Assembly: GCF_029030725.1 (NCBI RefSeq)
Contig: NZ_CP113162.1
Coordinates: 2,664,501-2,728,500, forward strand
Reading direction: 5' to 3'
DNA from: [Pseudomonas] carboxydohydrogena
GTDB lineage: Bacteria; Pseudomonadota; Alphaproteobacteria; Rhizobiales; Xanthobacteraceae
DNA: 64,000 bases
In this document: positions 36,711 through 45,973 of the stretch, in pieces
How positions within the stretch are numbered: the first letter of the stretch is position 1
How the letters are laid out: each line of letters begins with the position of its first letter
Notes under the pieces: model-generated
What the model saw: the letters and a program-made list of their open reading frames with translations, nothing else
Told to the model about the DNA's origin: nothing
Database searches by the model: none
Position numbers and translations under genes: made by a program

Positions 36711-37592
36711 ATGGGCGACCATTTCATCCGCGACCCTCATACCGGGCATCTCTCCACCGGCCATGAATGGAACGGCATCACCGAGCTGAATACGCCGGTG
36801 CCGCGCGTGATCTATTTCTTTCTGATCGCGACCGCGCTGTTCGCTCTCGGCTACTGGGTGCTGATGCCGACATGGCCGATCGGCACCACCTACACCAAGG
36901 GACTGCTCGGCGACGATGTCCGCGCCGATGTCGTCCAGTCGGTGAAGCAGGCCGCGCTCGATCGCTCGCATTGGACCAGGAAGATCGAGAGCGAGAGCTT
37001 TGCCGAGATCCAGAAGGACCCGCGGCTGATGGAGGTGGTGCGCGAATCCGGCCGGGCGCTGTTCGGCGACAATTGCGCCGCCTGTCACGGCCGCGAGGCC
37101 CAGGGCAACAAGGGCTATCCCAACCTCACCACGCAATCCTGGCTGTGGGGCGGAAGCCCCGAGGAGATCGCCCAGACCATCCGAGTCGGCATCAATTCCG
37201 CTCATCCGGACAGCCGCAGTTCGCAGATGCCCGCTTTCGGGCGTGACGGCATCCTGAAGCGCGCCGACATCGACAATGTGGTTGCGTTCGTCCGCAGCCT
37301 GTCCCATCCCGGCGACAAGAGCATTCCCGCCGACAAGATCGCTGCCGGCAAGGAAGTTTTCGCCGCGAATTGCGTCGCCTGCCACGGCGAGAACGCCAAG
37401 GGCAGCCATGAGGCCGGTGCGCCCGACCTGACCGATCCGTTCTGGATTTACGGCGGCGACGCGCAAACAATCACCGATACCGTCTGGGGCGGACGGCAGG
37501 GCCACATGCCGACATGGGAAGGCCGGCTCTCGGATGTCGATCGCAAGATTCTCGCGCTTTACATCACCGACCTGCGGAGTTCGAAGCCATGA
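36711..37592 (+). CDS. ccoP: cbb3 oxidase dihaem subunit III (CcoP/FixP)
   Basis: Electron entry subunit with two c-type haems. Membrane anchor about 32-55. Haem sites are CAACH (122-126) and CVACH (221-225), with axial Met regions SSQMPAFG and QGHMPTWEGRL. 293 residues. Its last four bases form the ATGA overlap with the next small gene. Confidence 0.97.
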   Translation: MGDHFIRDPHTGHLSTGHEWNGITELNTPVPRVIYFFLIATALFALGYWVLMPTWPIGTTYTKGLLGDDVRADVVQSVKQAALDRSHWTRKIESESFAEIQKDPRLMEVVRESGRALFGDNCAACHGREAQGNKGYPNLTTQSWLWGGSPEEIAQTIRVGINSAHPDSRSSQMPAFGRDGILKRADIDNVVAFVRSLSHPGDKSIPADKIAAGKEVFAANCVACHGENAKGSHEAGAPDLTDPFWIYGGDAQTITDTVWGGRQGHMPTWEGRLSDVDRKILALYITDLRSSKP

Positions 37593-37837
37593 GCACCGGC
37601 ATATCCCTTGAGCAATCTCCCGGACGATCACCCGGACGCTCTCTTGGCCGCCGCGGCCGCCTGACGATGTGGGCGATCGCAACCGCGATCATTCTCGTCT
37701 TCACCGCCGCGAACTGGCATTTCATTTATGTCGCCGTGACATCGCAACCGGATTGCGTGTCCCATCTGAGACTTGGCAACGATAACGCCGCGCAAGGTAG
37801 CTTCAGCGCCGCGCAATCGTCCTGCACGCCGAAATAA
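37589..37837 (+). CDS. Small membrane protein in the fixNOQP-fixIS cluster (82 residues)
   Basis: It starts in a four-base overlap with ccoP, so it is coupled to the oxidase. Residues 1-26 are Arg/Ser/Gly-rich, 27-48 are one helix (MWAIATAIILVFTAANWHFIYVAV), and the short outer tail has two Cys (SQPDC and SSC). Where fixG and fixH usually stand, this and the next gene are found. It is too short and lacks the rest of FixH, so it is not called fixH; a shrunken or analogous assembly factor is possible. Confidence 0.8.
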   Translation: MSTGISLEQSPGRSPGRSLGRRGRLTMWAIATAIILVFTAANWHFIYVAVTSQPDCVSHLRLGNDNAAQGSFSAAQSSCTPK

Positions 37838-37848
37838 CGGGGGCTGAT

Positions 37849-38658
37849 ATGGTCGTCATTCCGGTAGTCGTTCCGCCGCTGCCACACGAAAACCGCTGGG
37901 CTCGCAATCTGCCGCCCGCGACCGCGCTGAAGTGGCTCGCGCAGGGCTGGAAGGATTTTCGCACCGTGCCGGGCCCGAGCATCGCCTACGGCATCCTGAT
38001 CTTCCTGTTGTCGTTCGCGATCATCGACGGCCTGTTCCTGTTCGGCAGGGACTATATCCTGTTTCCCGCGCTCGCGGGATTCATGGTGACCGGTCCGCTG
38101 CTCGCGATCGGGACTTACGCCAAGAGCCGGCAGATCGCGCGCGGCGAACCCGTCAGCCTGATGCGGATGATCTTCGTCCGTCCGGCGGCGGGAGCCCAGC
38201 TTCTGTTCACCGGCGTGCTGCTGTGCCTCTTGATGCTGATCTGGATGCGCGCCGCCGTCATCGTCTATGCGCTGTTCTTCGGGCTGTTGCCCTTCCCGGG
38301 CCTCGACCATGTCGCCGCGATGCTGTTCTCGACGCCGGTCGGATGGGCGATGCTGATCGTCGGCAGCGTGGTGGGCGCATTGTTTGCGTCCTTCTCCTTC
38401 GCCATCAGCGCGTTCTCGATTCCGATGCAGCTTGAGGAGCGCGTCGATGCACTGACAGCGATGGGCACGAGCTTCGCATTGGTCGGCAAGAACCTGCCGG
38501 TGATGCTGGCCTGGGGCGCGATCGTGCTGGGGCTGTTCCTTTTGTCCCTCGCCAGCGGCCTGCTCGGTTTGATCATTGTGTTTCCGGTGCTCGGGCACGG
38601 CACCTGGCATGCCTATGAGGCGATGAAAGCTGCCCCGGCCGTCGCGGAGGCGGCCTGA
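37849..38658 (+). CDS. DUF2189 integral membrane protein
   Basis: 269 residues with about six hydrophobic helices. It starts with a Pro-rich cytoplasmic segment, then LPPATALKWLAQGWKDFRTVPGPSIAYGILIFLL, the DUF2189 opening. The core GPLLAIGTYAKSRQIARGEP and the end HGTWHAYEAM also fit the family. Function is unknown; such genes occur near cytochrome oxidase clusters. It is 11 bases after the 82-residue gene and, with it, takes the place of fixGH. Confidence 0.85.
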   Translation: MVVIPVVVPPLPHENRWARNLPPATALKWLAQGWKDFRTVPGPSIAYGILIFLLSFAIIDGLFLFGRDYILFPALAGFMVTGPLLAIGTYAKSRQIARGEPVSLMRMIFVRPAAGAQLLFTGVLLCLLMLIWMRAAVIVYALFFGLLPFPGLDHVAAMLFSTPVGWAMLIVGSVVGALFASFSFAISAFSIPMQLEERVDALTAMGTSFALVGKNLPVMLAWGAIVLGLFLLSLASGLLGLIIVFPVLGHGTWHAYEAMKAAPAVAEAA

Positions 38659-38743
38659 CCCGATTGCCCGGCGGCGCTGCCGCCGGATCGTCAAAGCCCT
38701 TCGCGCGCCGCAAATCCGACGCGAAGGGGAGTTGGAGAAGCCG

Positions 38744-40993
38744 ATGACGTGTTGCACCTCCGCCGGAGGCATCGCGCTGACCGTCGCGAACGACATCAAC
38801 AAGGACGGCGAAGTCCTGCTGGCGAGCCGGCTTGTCGGCGACGGCATCCGCCAGACAGATCTGTCCGTCCCTTCCATTCACTGCGGCGCCTGTATCCGCA
38901 ACATCGAAACCGCGCTTGCCGCCCTGCCCGGCGTCGAGACCGCGCGCGTCAATCTCTCGACCAGGCGCGCGACCATCCGCTGGCACGACGGCGCGCCGCC
39001 GCCCTTCATCGATACGCTGCGCCGCGCAGGCTATGACGCGCATGTTTACGACGCGGGCGCGGAGGTGAAGGACACCGCCTTCGGCGAACTCATTCGCGCG
39101 CTCGCCGTCGCGGGCTTCGCCGCGAGCAACATCATGCTCTTATCTGTGTCGGTCTGGTCCGGCGCGGACAGTGCGACGCGCGACCTGTTCCATGCGATCT
39201 CGGCCGCCATCGCGCTGCCCACGCTCGCCTATTCCGGACGCGTGTTTTTCCGTTCGGCATGGCGCGCGCTGCGTCACGGCCGCACCAACATGGACGTGCC
39301 GATCTCGATCGGCGTGCTGCTGGCCTTCGGCATGAGCGTGTATGAGACCGCGACCCATGGCTCGCATGCCTACTTCGATGCGTCGGTCACGCTCCTGTTC
39401 TTCCTGCTGATCGGCCGCACCCTCGACCATCTGATGCGGGAAAAAGCCCGCACGGCAGTCAAGGGTCTCGCCAACCTTGCCTCGCGCGGCGCGCTGGTGC
39501 AGCAAGATGACGGCAGCCGCGTCTACATGCCGGTCAACGAGATTGCCGTTGGCATGACGATCCTGCTTGCGGCCGGTGAACGCGTCCCCGTCGACGCGAA
39601 GGTTCTCGCCGGCCATTCCGATATCGACAGCGCGCTGCTGAGCGGCGAGAGCGCGCCGCTTGCCGCCGCTCCGGGGACACGCTTGCAGGCAGGCGTGCTG
39701 AACCTCACCGGGCCGCTGACGCTCACCGCTACGGCTGCCGCGAAGGATTCGACGCTCGCCGACATGGTGCGGCTGATGGAGGCGGCTGAGACGGGCCGCT
39801 CGCACTATCGCCGGATCGCCGACCGCGCCTCGCAACTCTACGCGCCGGTCGTGCACGCGACCGCGTTCCTCACCTTCGTCGGCTGGATGATCGCCTCCGG
39901 CGACCTTCACCGCGCCGTCACCATTGCGATCGCGGTGCTGATCATCACCTGCCCCTGCGCGCTCGGCCTCGCGGTGCCGATGGTGCAGGTGATGGCCGCC
40001 CGCCGCCTGTTCGAGAACGGAATCCTGCTCAAGGACGGCGGCGCGCTGGAGCGGCTCGCGGAGATCGACACCATCGTGTTCGACAAGACCGGAACGCTGA
40101 CCTCCGATATGCCGCGCCTCATCGATCCCACCGCCATCGATGCCGGGGCATTGCAAATCGCCGCCGCCATCGCGGGCCACTCCCGTCACCCTTATTCGCG
40201 CGCGATTGAAGCCGCCTGCGCCGCCCCCGCGCAAACCATCGAGCCGGATGCCATCACCGAGCATCCGGGCTGCGGGCTGGAAGCGCGGATCGGCCCGCAT
40301 CTCTATCGCCTCGGCCGGGCCAACTGGGCGTTGTCCAATTCCGCCACGGGCGACGCCGGGCTTGTGCTCACGAAAGACGGCGCCCCGCTCGCGCGCTTCC
40401 AGTTTCAGGACCGCCTGCGGAGCAACACGCACGATGCGCTCGCCGCCCTCAGGAAAAACTTCGAGATCGAGATCCTGTCCGGCGACCATGACGCCGCCGT
40501 GGGCCGGATCGCGCGCGAACTCGATCTTCGATATTCCGCCGGGATGCTGCCTGCCGGCAAGGTCGCCCGCATCCGTGACATCGAGACAGAAGGCCGCAAG
40601 GTGCTGATGGTCGGCGACGGATTGAACGACGCGCCAGCACTCGCCGCCGCTCATGCCTCGATGGCGCCCGCGACCGCGGCCGACATCGGACGCAACGCCG
40701 CCGACCTTGTGTTCCTGCACGAAAGTCTGGACGCCGTGCCACAGGCCATCGGCATCGCGCGCGAGGCCGCGAAGCTCGTCCGGCAAAATCTGATGCTTGC
40801 CGTCGGCTATAATCTGATCGCGGTGCCAATCGCGATCATGGGATACGTGACACCGTTGGTCGCGGCGATTGCGATGTCGTCATCCTCGATCATCGTCATC
40901 GCCAACGCGCTGCGGCTTGGCGGCCGACCCCGCCGGGATACATCCGAAACCACGACAAAGCCCCTTCCCCTGAATATCGTGGAGCATGCGTGA
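38744..40993 (+). CDS. fixI: Cu-transporting P1B-type ATPase FixI/CcoI
   Basis: It exports copper for assembly of the cbb3 oxidase. ATG at 38744 behind GGAG (a TTG 12 bases earlier is less likely); 749 residues. The heavy-metal domain has CGAC at 47-50. About eight helices carry the transport motif ITCPCALGLAVP. The ATPase core has SGES, DKTGTLTSDMPR and the hinge VGDGLNDAPALAAA. The N-terminal Cys-Cys (MTCC) is also seen in CcoI proteins. Two hairpins lie between DUF2189 and this gene. The stop overlaps fixS by one base. Confidence 0.95.
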   Translation: MTCCTSAGGIALTVANDINKDGEVLLASRLVGDGIRQTDLSVPSIHCGACIRNIETALAALPGVETARVNLSTRRATIRWHDGAPPPFIDTLRRAGYDAHVYDAGAEVKDTAFGELIRALAVAGFAASNIMLLSVSVWSGADSATRDLFHAISAAIALPTLAYSGRVFFRSAWRALRHGRTNMDVPISIGVLLAFGMSVYETATHGSHAYFDASVTLLFFLLIGRTLDHLMREKARTAVKGLANLASRGALVQQDDGSRVYMPVNEIAVGMTILLAAGERVPVDAKVLAGHSDIDSALLSGESAPLAAAPGTRLQAGVLNLTGPLTLTATAAAKDSTLADMVRLMEAAETGRSHYRRIADRASQLYAPVVHATAFLTFVGWMIASGDLHRAVTIAIAVLIITCPCALGLAVPMVQVMAARRLFENGILLKDGGALERLAEIDTIVFDKTGTLTSDMPRLIDPTAIDAGALQIAAAIAGHSRHPYSRAIEAACAAPAQTIEPDAITEHPGCGLEARIGPHLYRLGRANWALSNSATGDAGLVLTKDGAPLARFQFQDRLRSNTHDALAALRKNFEIEILSGDHDAAVGRIARELDLRYSAGMLPAGKVARIRDIETEGRKVLMVGDGLNDAPALAAAHASMAPATAADIGRNAADLVFLHESLDAVPQAIGIAREAAKLVRQNLMLAVGYNLIAVPIAIMGYVTPLVAAIAMSSSSIIVIANALRLGGRPRRDTSETTTKPLPLNIVEHA

Positions 40994-41145
40994 TGGACGA
41001 CTTTCTGTTTCTCGTTCCCGTCGCGCTCCTGCTCGGCTTAGCCGGACTCGGCGCCTTCATGTGGGCGCTCGGCAACGGACAATATGACGATCTCAACGGC
41101 GCGGCGGAACGCATCCTGCTCGACGACAAGGACGTGCCGCTCTAG
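40993..41145 (+). CDS. fixS: cbb3 oxidase assembly protein FixS/CcoS (50 residues)
   Basis: Starts in the TGATG overlap with fixI. It translates as MDDFLFLVPVALLLGL, a single helix, then FMWALGNGQYDDLNGAAERILLDD, the CcoS signature (W...GQ(Y/F)DDL....RIL.DD). CcoS is needed for haem and Cu insertion. Short, but unmistakable. Confidence 0.92.
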   Translation: MDDFLFLVPVALLLGLAGLGAFMWALGNGQYDDLNGAAERILLDDKDVPL

Positions 41146-41359
41146 GCGCGGCAAATCATGATTTTCGCGGAAAATGGCGCGCGGCTGCCAGCCTCTATAA
41201 TATTGAGATAACGATGCAGGCCATGCACCCACCTGCCGGCTGCCCGCGCACATCGCACCGAAGAAGAGTAACGCTCAGCCGCAACTACACCGCACCCGCA
41301 CCATCATCCTTCTTCAGGATTTTTCCCGAGCGCGAAGTTGGCCGACCTGATCCGGAGAA

Positions 41360-41785
41360 CTATTTCTCTGGGGCCGAGGTGTTTGAGCCTCCAACAATTT
41401 CAAGAAATTCGTTGTAATCGCGAATGTACTCTTTCTCATCGAACTTCTCCGAAGCGAGCACCAAACAAACAGACCCACTCGAAAAATTCTCAAGCTCTCG
41501 CCACGAGCGGGCAGGAACAAGAAGGCCGTAATATGAGCGGCGCAAGGAAATAACATCCTTGGTGGTGCCATCGCTGACACTGACATCGAAACTGCCGGAT
41601 ACAGCAATCAGCAGTTCATCGGTTACCCTATGCGCATGCCCGCCCCGCGAAGCACCTCCCGGCACATCGTAAAGATAGTAGGTCCGCGCGATTGGAAACG
41701 GCACATGATGTCCTCCCTCGATAAAGGTTAGATTTCCTCTCGGATCTACAATTCGGGGCAGGTCAATCAAGTGCCAGTTTGCCAT
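41360..41785 (-). CDS. dTDP-sugar 3,4-ketoisomerase, FdtA/QdtA-like
   Basis: A small cupin enzyme that turns dTDP-4-keto-6-deoxyglucose into a 3-keto sugar, the first step toward dTDP-Fuc3N or Qui3N. ATG at 41785 with GGAG upstream; 141 residues. Marks: DPRGNLTFIEG, ARTYYLYDVPGGASRGGHAHR (active His pair at 50 and 52), and SYYGLLVPARSWRELENFSSGSVCLVLAS. Whether the product has the galacto or gluco form cannot be told. It is the last gene of the leftward operon; its aminotransferase partner opens the same operon. rmlA and rmlB are not in the window. Confidence 0.85.
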   Translation of the reverse strand: MANWHLIDLPRIVDPRGNLTFIEGGHHVPFPIARTYYLYDVPGGASRGGHAHRVTDELLIAVSGSFDVSVSDGTTKDVISLRRSYYGLLVPARSWRELENFSSGSVCLVLASEKFDEKEYIRDYNEFLEIVGGSNTSAPEK

Positions 41786-41814
41786 TGCATGTTCTCCATT
41801 CTTATAGAAACGCT

Positions 41815-43560
41815 TCAGCGCCGATTGATCGACGCCCAAGCGCTGCGGAATTTACGCAAAAACACTCCGCTTCGGCAGTTTCTTGCATCGACGATAATAG
41901 CCCTGATTCGCCTCAGGGCCCGTCGTGCGGCCGCCCGCTGGAAATCGACTTGCGCTTCAAGAGCGGCACACTGGCTGTCTAATTCCCTTAAGCGGTCGAG
42001 GAATTGCTGTCGTTCCCCAAGCCATCGCTCTTCCTCTATCTTACTACTTCGGAGCGCATCCTGATACTGATCCAGATGTTCCTGAGACTCTCTCTTAAGT
42101 CTATCGATGTCTGCGAATAGGAACTGCCTTTCCTGTTGAAACTGTTTTGAAGCCTGATCTGAAACGATAACCTTCTGCCCGCCTTCCCAGAAAGCCTGCC
42201 TGTCATCGAGATAACTTTGCAATACATCGGGACGAAATAATGGACGAGGGGGAAGCCCCTCCGCCGGAGTTCGCATCGCCGTACGAAGCCGCTCGATCGT
42301 GTGATTGGCTGCATAATACGCCCGGGAGTGTTTTGACAAATCCTGGAGCGTCGCCTTGTCTTGCACACGCAAAAATTCATACAACTCTTCTGGCTTTCGC
42401 CAAACGCATGCTTTCGGATGCACTTCCGATTCAACGCTGAGAAGATTTGATCGATAGTTCGAATGCACAGCGACCGGTATGCCAGCCGCCATCGCTTCTA
42501 CTGTCGCCTTGCCGCCTCCCAGAGGGAAGGATCCGATGTAAAGATCGACCTCCCGTTCGAGAAGCGCCCGGGACAGGCTCGCGACAAAAGGAACATGAAT
42601 AAATCTCTCGCGATCGATCTGCGATCGGCGAAATTGCGTATAGAGCTTTTGCAAAAAGGAATCGGATAGCGGCCCGATGTGAAGATGGCGACCGCGCGTA
42701 CTGGCAAGAATGTTGGGAAGAACGTCTTCGTATCTGTATGCGTATGGAATCTGCTCCAGATAATGCGAAGACTCGAACTTTTCAAAACCGCCGGACGTAC
42801 AGCTCAGTATTTCCCCATGCTTCAAAAAGCCATCTAGCGGTCTATGCCCAAAGTCCTTAGCCGGTAATGGCCACAATTCATTCCGAATAATTCCTTCAGA
42901 TTCCCTACAATAATAAAATCCTTTTGAGTGAAGATCGACATGCCGCGCGTTTTCCAGATGAACGCCGAGTGCAAGAGCATGGTTGCAATTATGAATATAG
43001 AACAGCTCTCCCGTTATTTCTGGTTGGCACGCTGCAATTAACGGAGCATCGAAGTGGTGCGGGAGAACGTAGGTTCTGCGTGGATTGCAGTTTATAAGCT
43101 GCGTCTGAAGCCAGCGAAGTCGCCCGAGATAATCTGAAGGCGGGCAGACGCAAATCGAAACATGTTGAGACTGGATCAGCGGCTCAATATCGGAAACAAG
43201 CGTATTCTCATTCAAATTCGATATGAGAATAGTATGATTTCCAGCCTCTCCGCACTCGATCATATCAAGCAAAAGGCGGGTCAGCCCTCCGGTTTTGGAA
43301 AGCTCCGTGACCAAATAAACCGCACCTGACGATCCCGAACGGCCTGAGAATTCCTTAAATGGAATTTCCCTGATGGCCAACCTGCCTATCTCGGAGCAAA
43401 GCGCATCCAGGTCCGGACTTGATAATACACTCCCTACACTCGTCTGATGGCTGATAACATCAGAAACAAACGCCGAGATTTCCGACAGAGCGAGGTTCAG
43501 CTCGTGCCCGGAGATTTCCTTTTCTATCTTTTTTCGAAACTCGCCGATACTGGCTTCCAC
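41815..43560 (-). CDS. Glycosyltransferase-like protein with C-terminal coiled coil, paralogue 1
   Basis: 581 residues. Residues 75-450 look like a GT-B transferase: VYLVTELSKTGGLTRLLLDM (N-terminal nucleotide region), ELFYIHNCNHALALGVH (187-201), HVDLHSKGFYYCRE (207-220), CTSGGFEKFES, RHLHIGPLS, and a C-terminal donor-like motif VDLYIGSFPLGGGKATVEAMAAGIPVAVHSNYRS. Residues about 485-560 are coiled coil. It is paralogous over its whole first 450 residues to the gene just upstream (four bases apart). No carbohydrate family is assigned with certainty. Low GC suggests recent transfer. Confidence 0.7.
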   Translation of the reverse strand: MEASIGEFRKKIEKEISGHELNLALSEISAFVSDVISHQTSVGSVLSSPDLDALCSEIGRLAIREIPFKEFSGRSGSSGAVYLVTELSKTGGLTRLLLDMIECGEAGNHTILISNLNENTLVSDIEPLIQSQHVSICVCPPSDYLGRLRWLQTQLINCNPRRTYVLPHHFDAPLIAACQPEITGELFYIHNCNHALALGVHLENARHVDLHSKGFYYCRESEGIIRNELWPLPAKDFGHRPLDGFLKHGEILSCTSGGFEKFESSHYLEQIPYAYRYEDVLPNILASTRGRHLHIGPLSDSFLQKLYTQFRRSQIDRERFIHVPFVASLSRALLEREVDLYIGSFPLGGGKATVEAMAAGIPVAVHSNYRSNLLSVESEVHPKACVWRKPEELYEFLRVQDKATLQDLSKHSRAYYAANHTIERLRTAMRTPAEGLPPRPLFRPDVLQSYLDDRQAFWEGGQKVIVSDQASKQFQQERQFLFADIDRLKRESQEHLDQYQDALRSSKIEEERWLGERQQFLDRLRELDSQCAALEAQVDFQRAAARRALRRIRAIIVDARNCRSGVFLRKFRSAWASINRR

Positions 43561-43564
43561 GATT

Positions 43565-45121
43565 TCACTGCCCCGTAGCTTTACGCTGCCGCAAAATCCT
43601 TCGTCGTTCGTTCGAGCGAGCTTTTAAAAACTCTCCATCCTTATTCAATCCCAATCTACATAAACACTTGCCGAAAGTTCGCTCTATCCTCCAATGGAGC
43701 CTGGTAAATGCCTCCGCGTATTCCGCACCGACCTCGGTTTCATCAACGATCACCTCTCCCTCGTCTAGAAATGCCTGAAGCTGGTCAGCGTAATAGACGG
43801 GCCGGCGCGGCGGATCACTATCCCGATTTTCGATAACACCCAACACACACGCCTTCAAGAGTTCGGGCAAATGGTTTTCCTTGTAAAATTCAAATGCCTC
43901 GACAGATTGCCGCTTCAAATCATCGGGCGTGTAATTTTTCAGACTCGCACTTAATTCATCGAGGTCGCGCCAGACACCGGCGCCCGGATAAACAAGATCG
44001 GCAGATGAAAAGAACGCGCTTCGATAATTCGAATGAGCAAGAATCGGAATTCCCGCGCTCATCACTTCGATGGCAACCAATCCGCCACCCAGCGGGAATG
44101 ATGTTAAATAAAGATCCACATTCCGCTCGATCAGGGCCTCAGGAATACGCGGAACGTAGGATACGTTGATAAAGCGATCCTTCGCTATTCCACCGTCTTC
44201 CAGACCGCGATGAATGTCACTCAACATTCCGCGGGATAGGCCACCGATGTGAATATGACGCCCTCCCGTAGCCGCGATAATTCGCGGAACAGCCTCCGCG
44301 TAAGAAATGGAATACGGAATCTTGCGATTCAAATGAGGCGATTCAAATTTCTCGAATCCTCCTGATGTGGCAGTAACGAGCCCATCAGCATTGAGAAACT
44401 CCTTTCGGAGAGGAAGCGAAGACGGTGCGGTGACCATGGGCCAATGCTGATTATTTTTGACCCCACAATTCTCCCGGCAATAGTAATATCCTTTCGCGTG
44501 GAGATCGACATGGCGATAATGCGGAACATGCGATCCCAGAGAAAGCGAATGATCGCAGTTGTGAATATAAATTATCTGATCGGCCATTCCTGGCTGAAGA
44601 GCCGCGATAGCCACGCTATCAAAGTGATGGATTAAAACATAAATCCTCTCGGGAGCTATTATTCGGATCTGGTTGCGCAACCAAACGACCTTCTGCGCGA
44701 AGTCGGCTTCCCGGCATATCGAAACGCTTGCATCCTGAAGGAAGTCAGGCACGTCGGCGTCAGTTATATCGTGCTCGATGTTGGTGATCAGAACGTGCCG
44801 TTCGCTCGCAGGATCGGCTTGCATCAAAGAGCTGATCACTCGTGAATGGCCGCCCCGTTTAGAGACCCCGGTGGCCAGGAACACACATTTGCCAGCCCGG
44901 GGCGTCGTAACATTTACCGGCGCGAACAGGTTGCCGATATCAAGGCATAATCGATCCAGCTTCGCGGACGAGAATACTCGTGCGATGGAGCGCTCTTGAG
45001 AAATCACCTGGATTACAAAAGCCGCGATGGATTGCAGCGCTGACGCAGGGTCCCCCGCTTCCGCGACGGACAAAACACGCTGGCAAAAGCCCGAGACCGT
45101 TGGCTCTTGTTCCAAATTCAC
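43565..45121 (-). CDS. Glycosyltransferase-like protein, paralogue 2
   Basis: 518 residues, same architecture as the neighbour: helical N-terminal 70 residues, FLATGVSKRGGHSRVISSLM (81-100), QIIYIHNCDHSLSLGSH (182-198), HVDLHAKGYYYCRE (204-217), ATSGGFEKFES, RHIHIGGLS, and VDLYLTSFPLGGGLVAIEVMSAGIPILAHSNYRS. It lacks the coiled-coil tail and ends in a basic stretch. The preserved Gly-rich and Glu-containing donor region implies that both copies are active. 15 bases after the PhyH gene and four before paralogue 1. Confidence 0.7.
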   Translation of the reverse strand: MNLEQEPTVSGFCQRVLSVAEAGDPASALQSIAAFVIQVISQERSIARVFSSAKLDRLCLDIGNLFAPVNVTTPRAGKCVFLATGVSKRGGHSRVISSLMQADPASERHVLITNIEHDITDADVPDFLQDASVSICREADFAQKVVWLRNQIRIIAPERIYVLIHHFDSVAIAALQPGMADQIIYIHNCDHSLSLGSHVPHYRHVDLHAKGYYYCRENCGVKNNQHWPMVTAPSSLPLRKEFLNADGLVTATSGGFEKFESPHLNRKIPYSISYAEAVPRIIAATGGRHIHIGGLSRGMLSDIHRGLEDGGIAKDRFINVSYVPRIPEALIERNVDLYLTSFPLGGGLVAIEVMSAGIPILAHSNYRSAFFSSADLVYPGAGVWRDLDELSASLKNYTPDDLKRQSVEAFEFYKENHLPELLKACVLGVIENRDSDPPRRPVYYADQLQAFLDEGEVIVDETEVGAEYAEAFTRLHWRIERTFGKCLCRLGLNKDGEFLKARSNERRRILRQRKATGQ

Positions 45122-45136
45122 CTCCGTCCAAGAAGA

Positions 45137-45973
45137 TTATTTTGGAGCGTGGCCAACGGCATGGTGTTCACGCCAGCTAGCAGCATCCGACGCCGGATTC
45201 CAACGGTAGCCTAGATAATTATATAGGAATGGCTCCGCAGAGTATTTGAGACCGCGCGAGTTGAGCAGGCGGGGCATGTCAATCTGCTGACCCATGAAAG
45301 GCAGCGCCACAACATTGTTAAGCGCCCTTCTGATATACCCCGGAGATGTGTTCACGCCCCCTCGGTGATAAGTCATTCCATCAAGAACTATAACTGATCC
45401 CGCACTCGCCTCAAGCGGCTTCGCATGCCTGGCTAAATAGGAATCCGATGGAAATTCTTCGTGCAGATGAGAACCTGGCAAAATCCATGTCGCTCCTCCC
45501 TCGACGAAAAATTTGTCGATGCAAATCAGGAAATTCAGCAGAAGCGGCTGCGAGCAAATCCAGTGCTGATAGGAAAGGTCTCTATGCCATTTTGTTTGGA
45601 AATTCGTCTTCTTCGATCTGTTTATGATGCCATTCTGCTGAAGAAGAACATAATTTTCACCCAGCACACCCTTAATAATCGACTGGATGGTTTCATTGAT
45701 CGACAGATCCAGGAACCGCCGATCATATGCCAGCGGACACCTCACTATGTCGGTGTCATTCGCTTTTTCAAGAATGTCTTCGCCAGTTTCCTGCACTTGC
45801 AAGGCGTAGGTCGCATCAATCAGCTCCGAAGCCTCTTTCATGATGTCCGGAGAAAACACATCGGAAAGCACAACGTATCCCTCTCGACGAAGCTCTTCGA
45901 GATAGATCTCGATCTCCGTAGAAGCCCGGTGCTGCCGCCTTACACCGTAAGACTGTGATCCGTTGTTAGTCAT
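45137..45973 (-). CDS. Phytanoyl-CoA dioxygenase (PhyH) family protein
   Basis: A non-haem Fe(II)/2-oxoglutarate oxygenase, 278 residues. The iron triad is visible: His130 and Asp132 in KWHRDLSYQHW and His203 in MTYHRGGVN. An Arg-Arg (GYIRRALNN) 12 residues later is placed to bind 2-oxoglutarate. The substrate is unknown; in a glycan operon, hydroxylation of a sugar or its acyl group is a reasonable guess. The start overlaps the upstream GNAT-like gene by eight bases. Confidence 0.82.
   Translation of the reverse strand: MTNNGSQSYGVRRQHRASTEIEIYLEELRREGYVVLSDVFSPDIMKEASELIDATYALQVQETGEDILEKANDTDIVRCPLAYDRRFLDLSINETIQSIIKGVLGENYVLLQQNGIINRSKKTNFQTKWHRDLSYQHWICSQPLLLNFLICIDKFFVEGGATWILPGSHLHEEFPSDSYLARHAKPLEASAGSVIVLDGMTYHRGGVNTSPGYIRRALNNVVALPFMGQQIDMPRLLNSRGLKYSAEPFLYNYLGYRWNPASDAASWREHHAVGHAPK

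Noticed and set aside
37589-37837. Calling the 82-residue protein FixH
   Set aside because: One helix and position fit, but it is about half the length of FixH and lacks its periplasmic domain.
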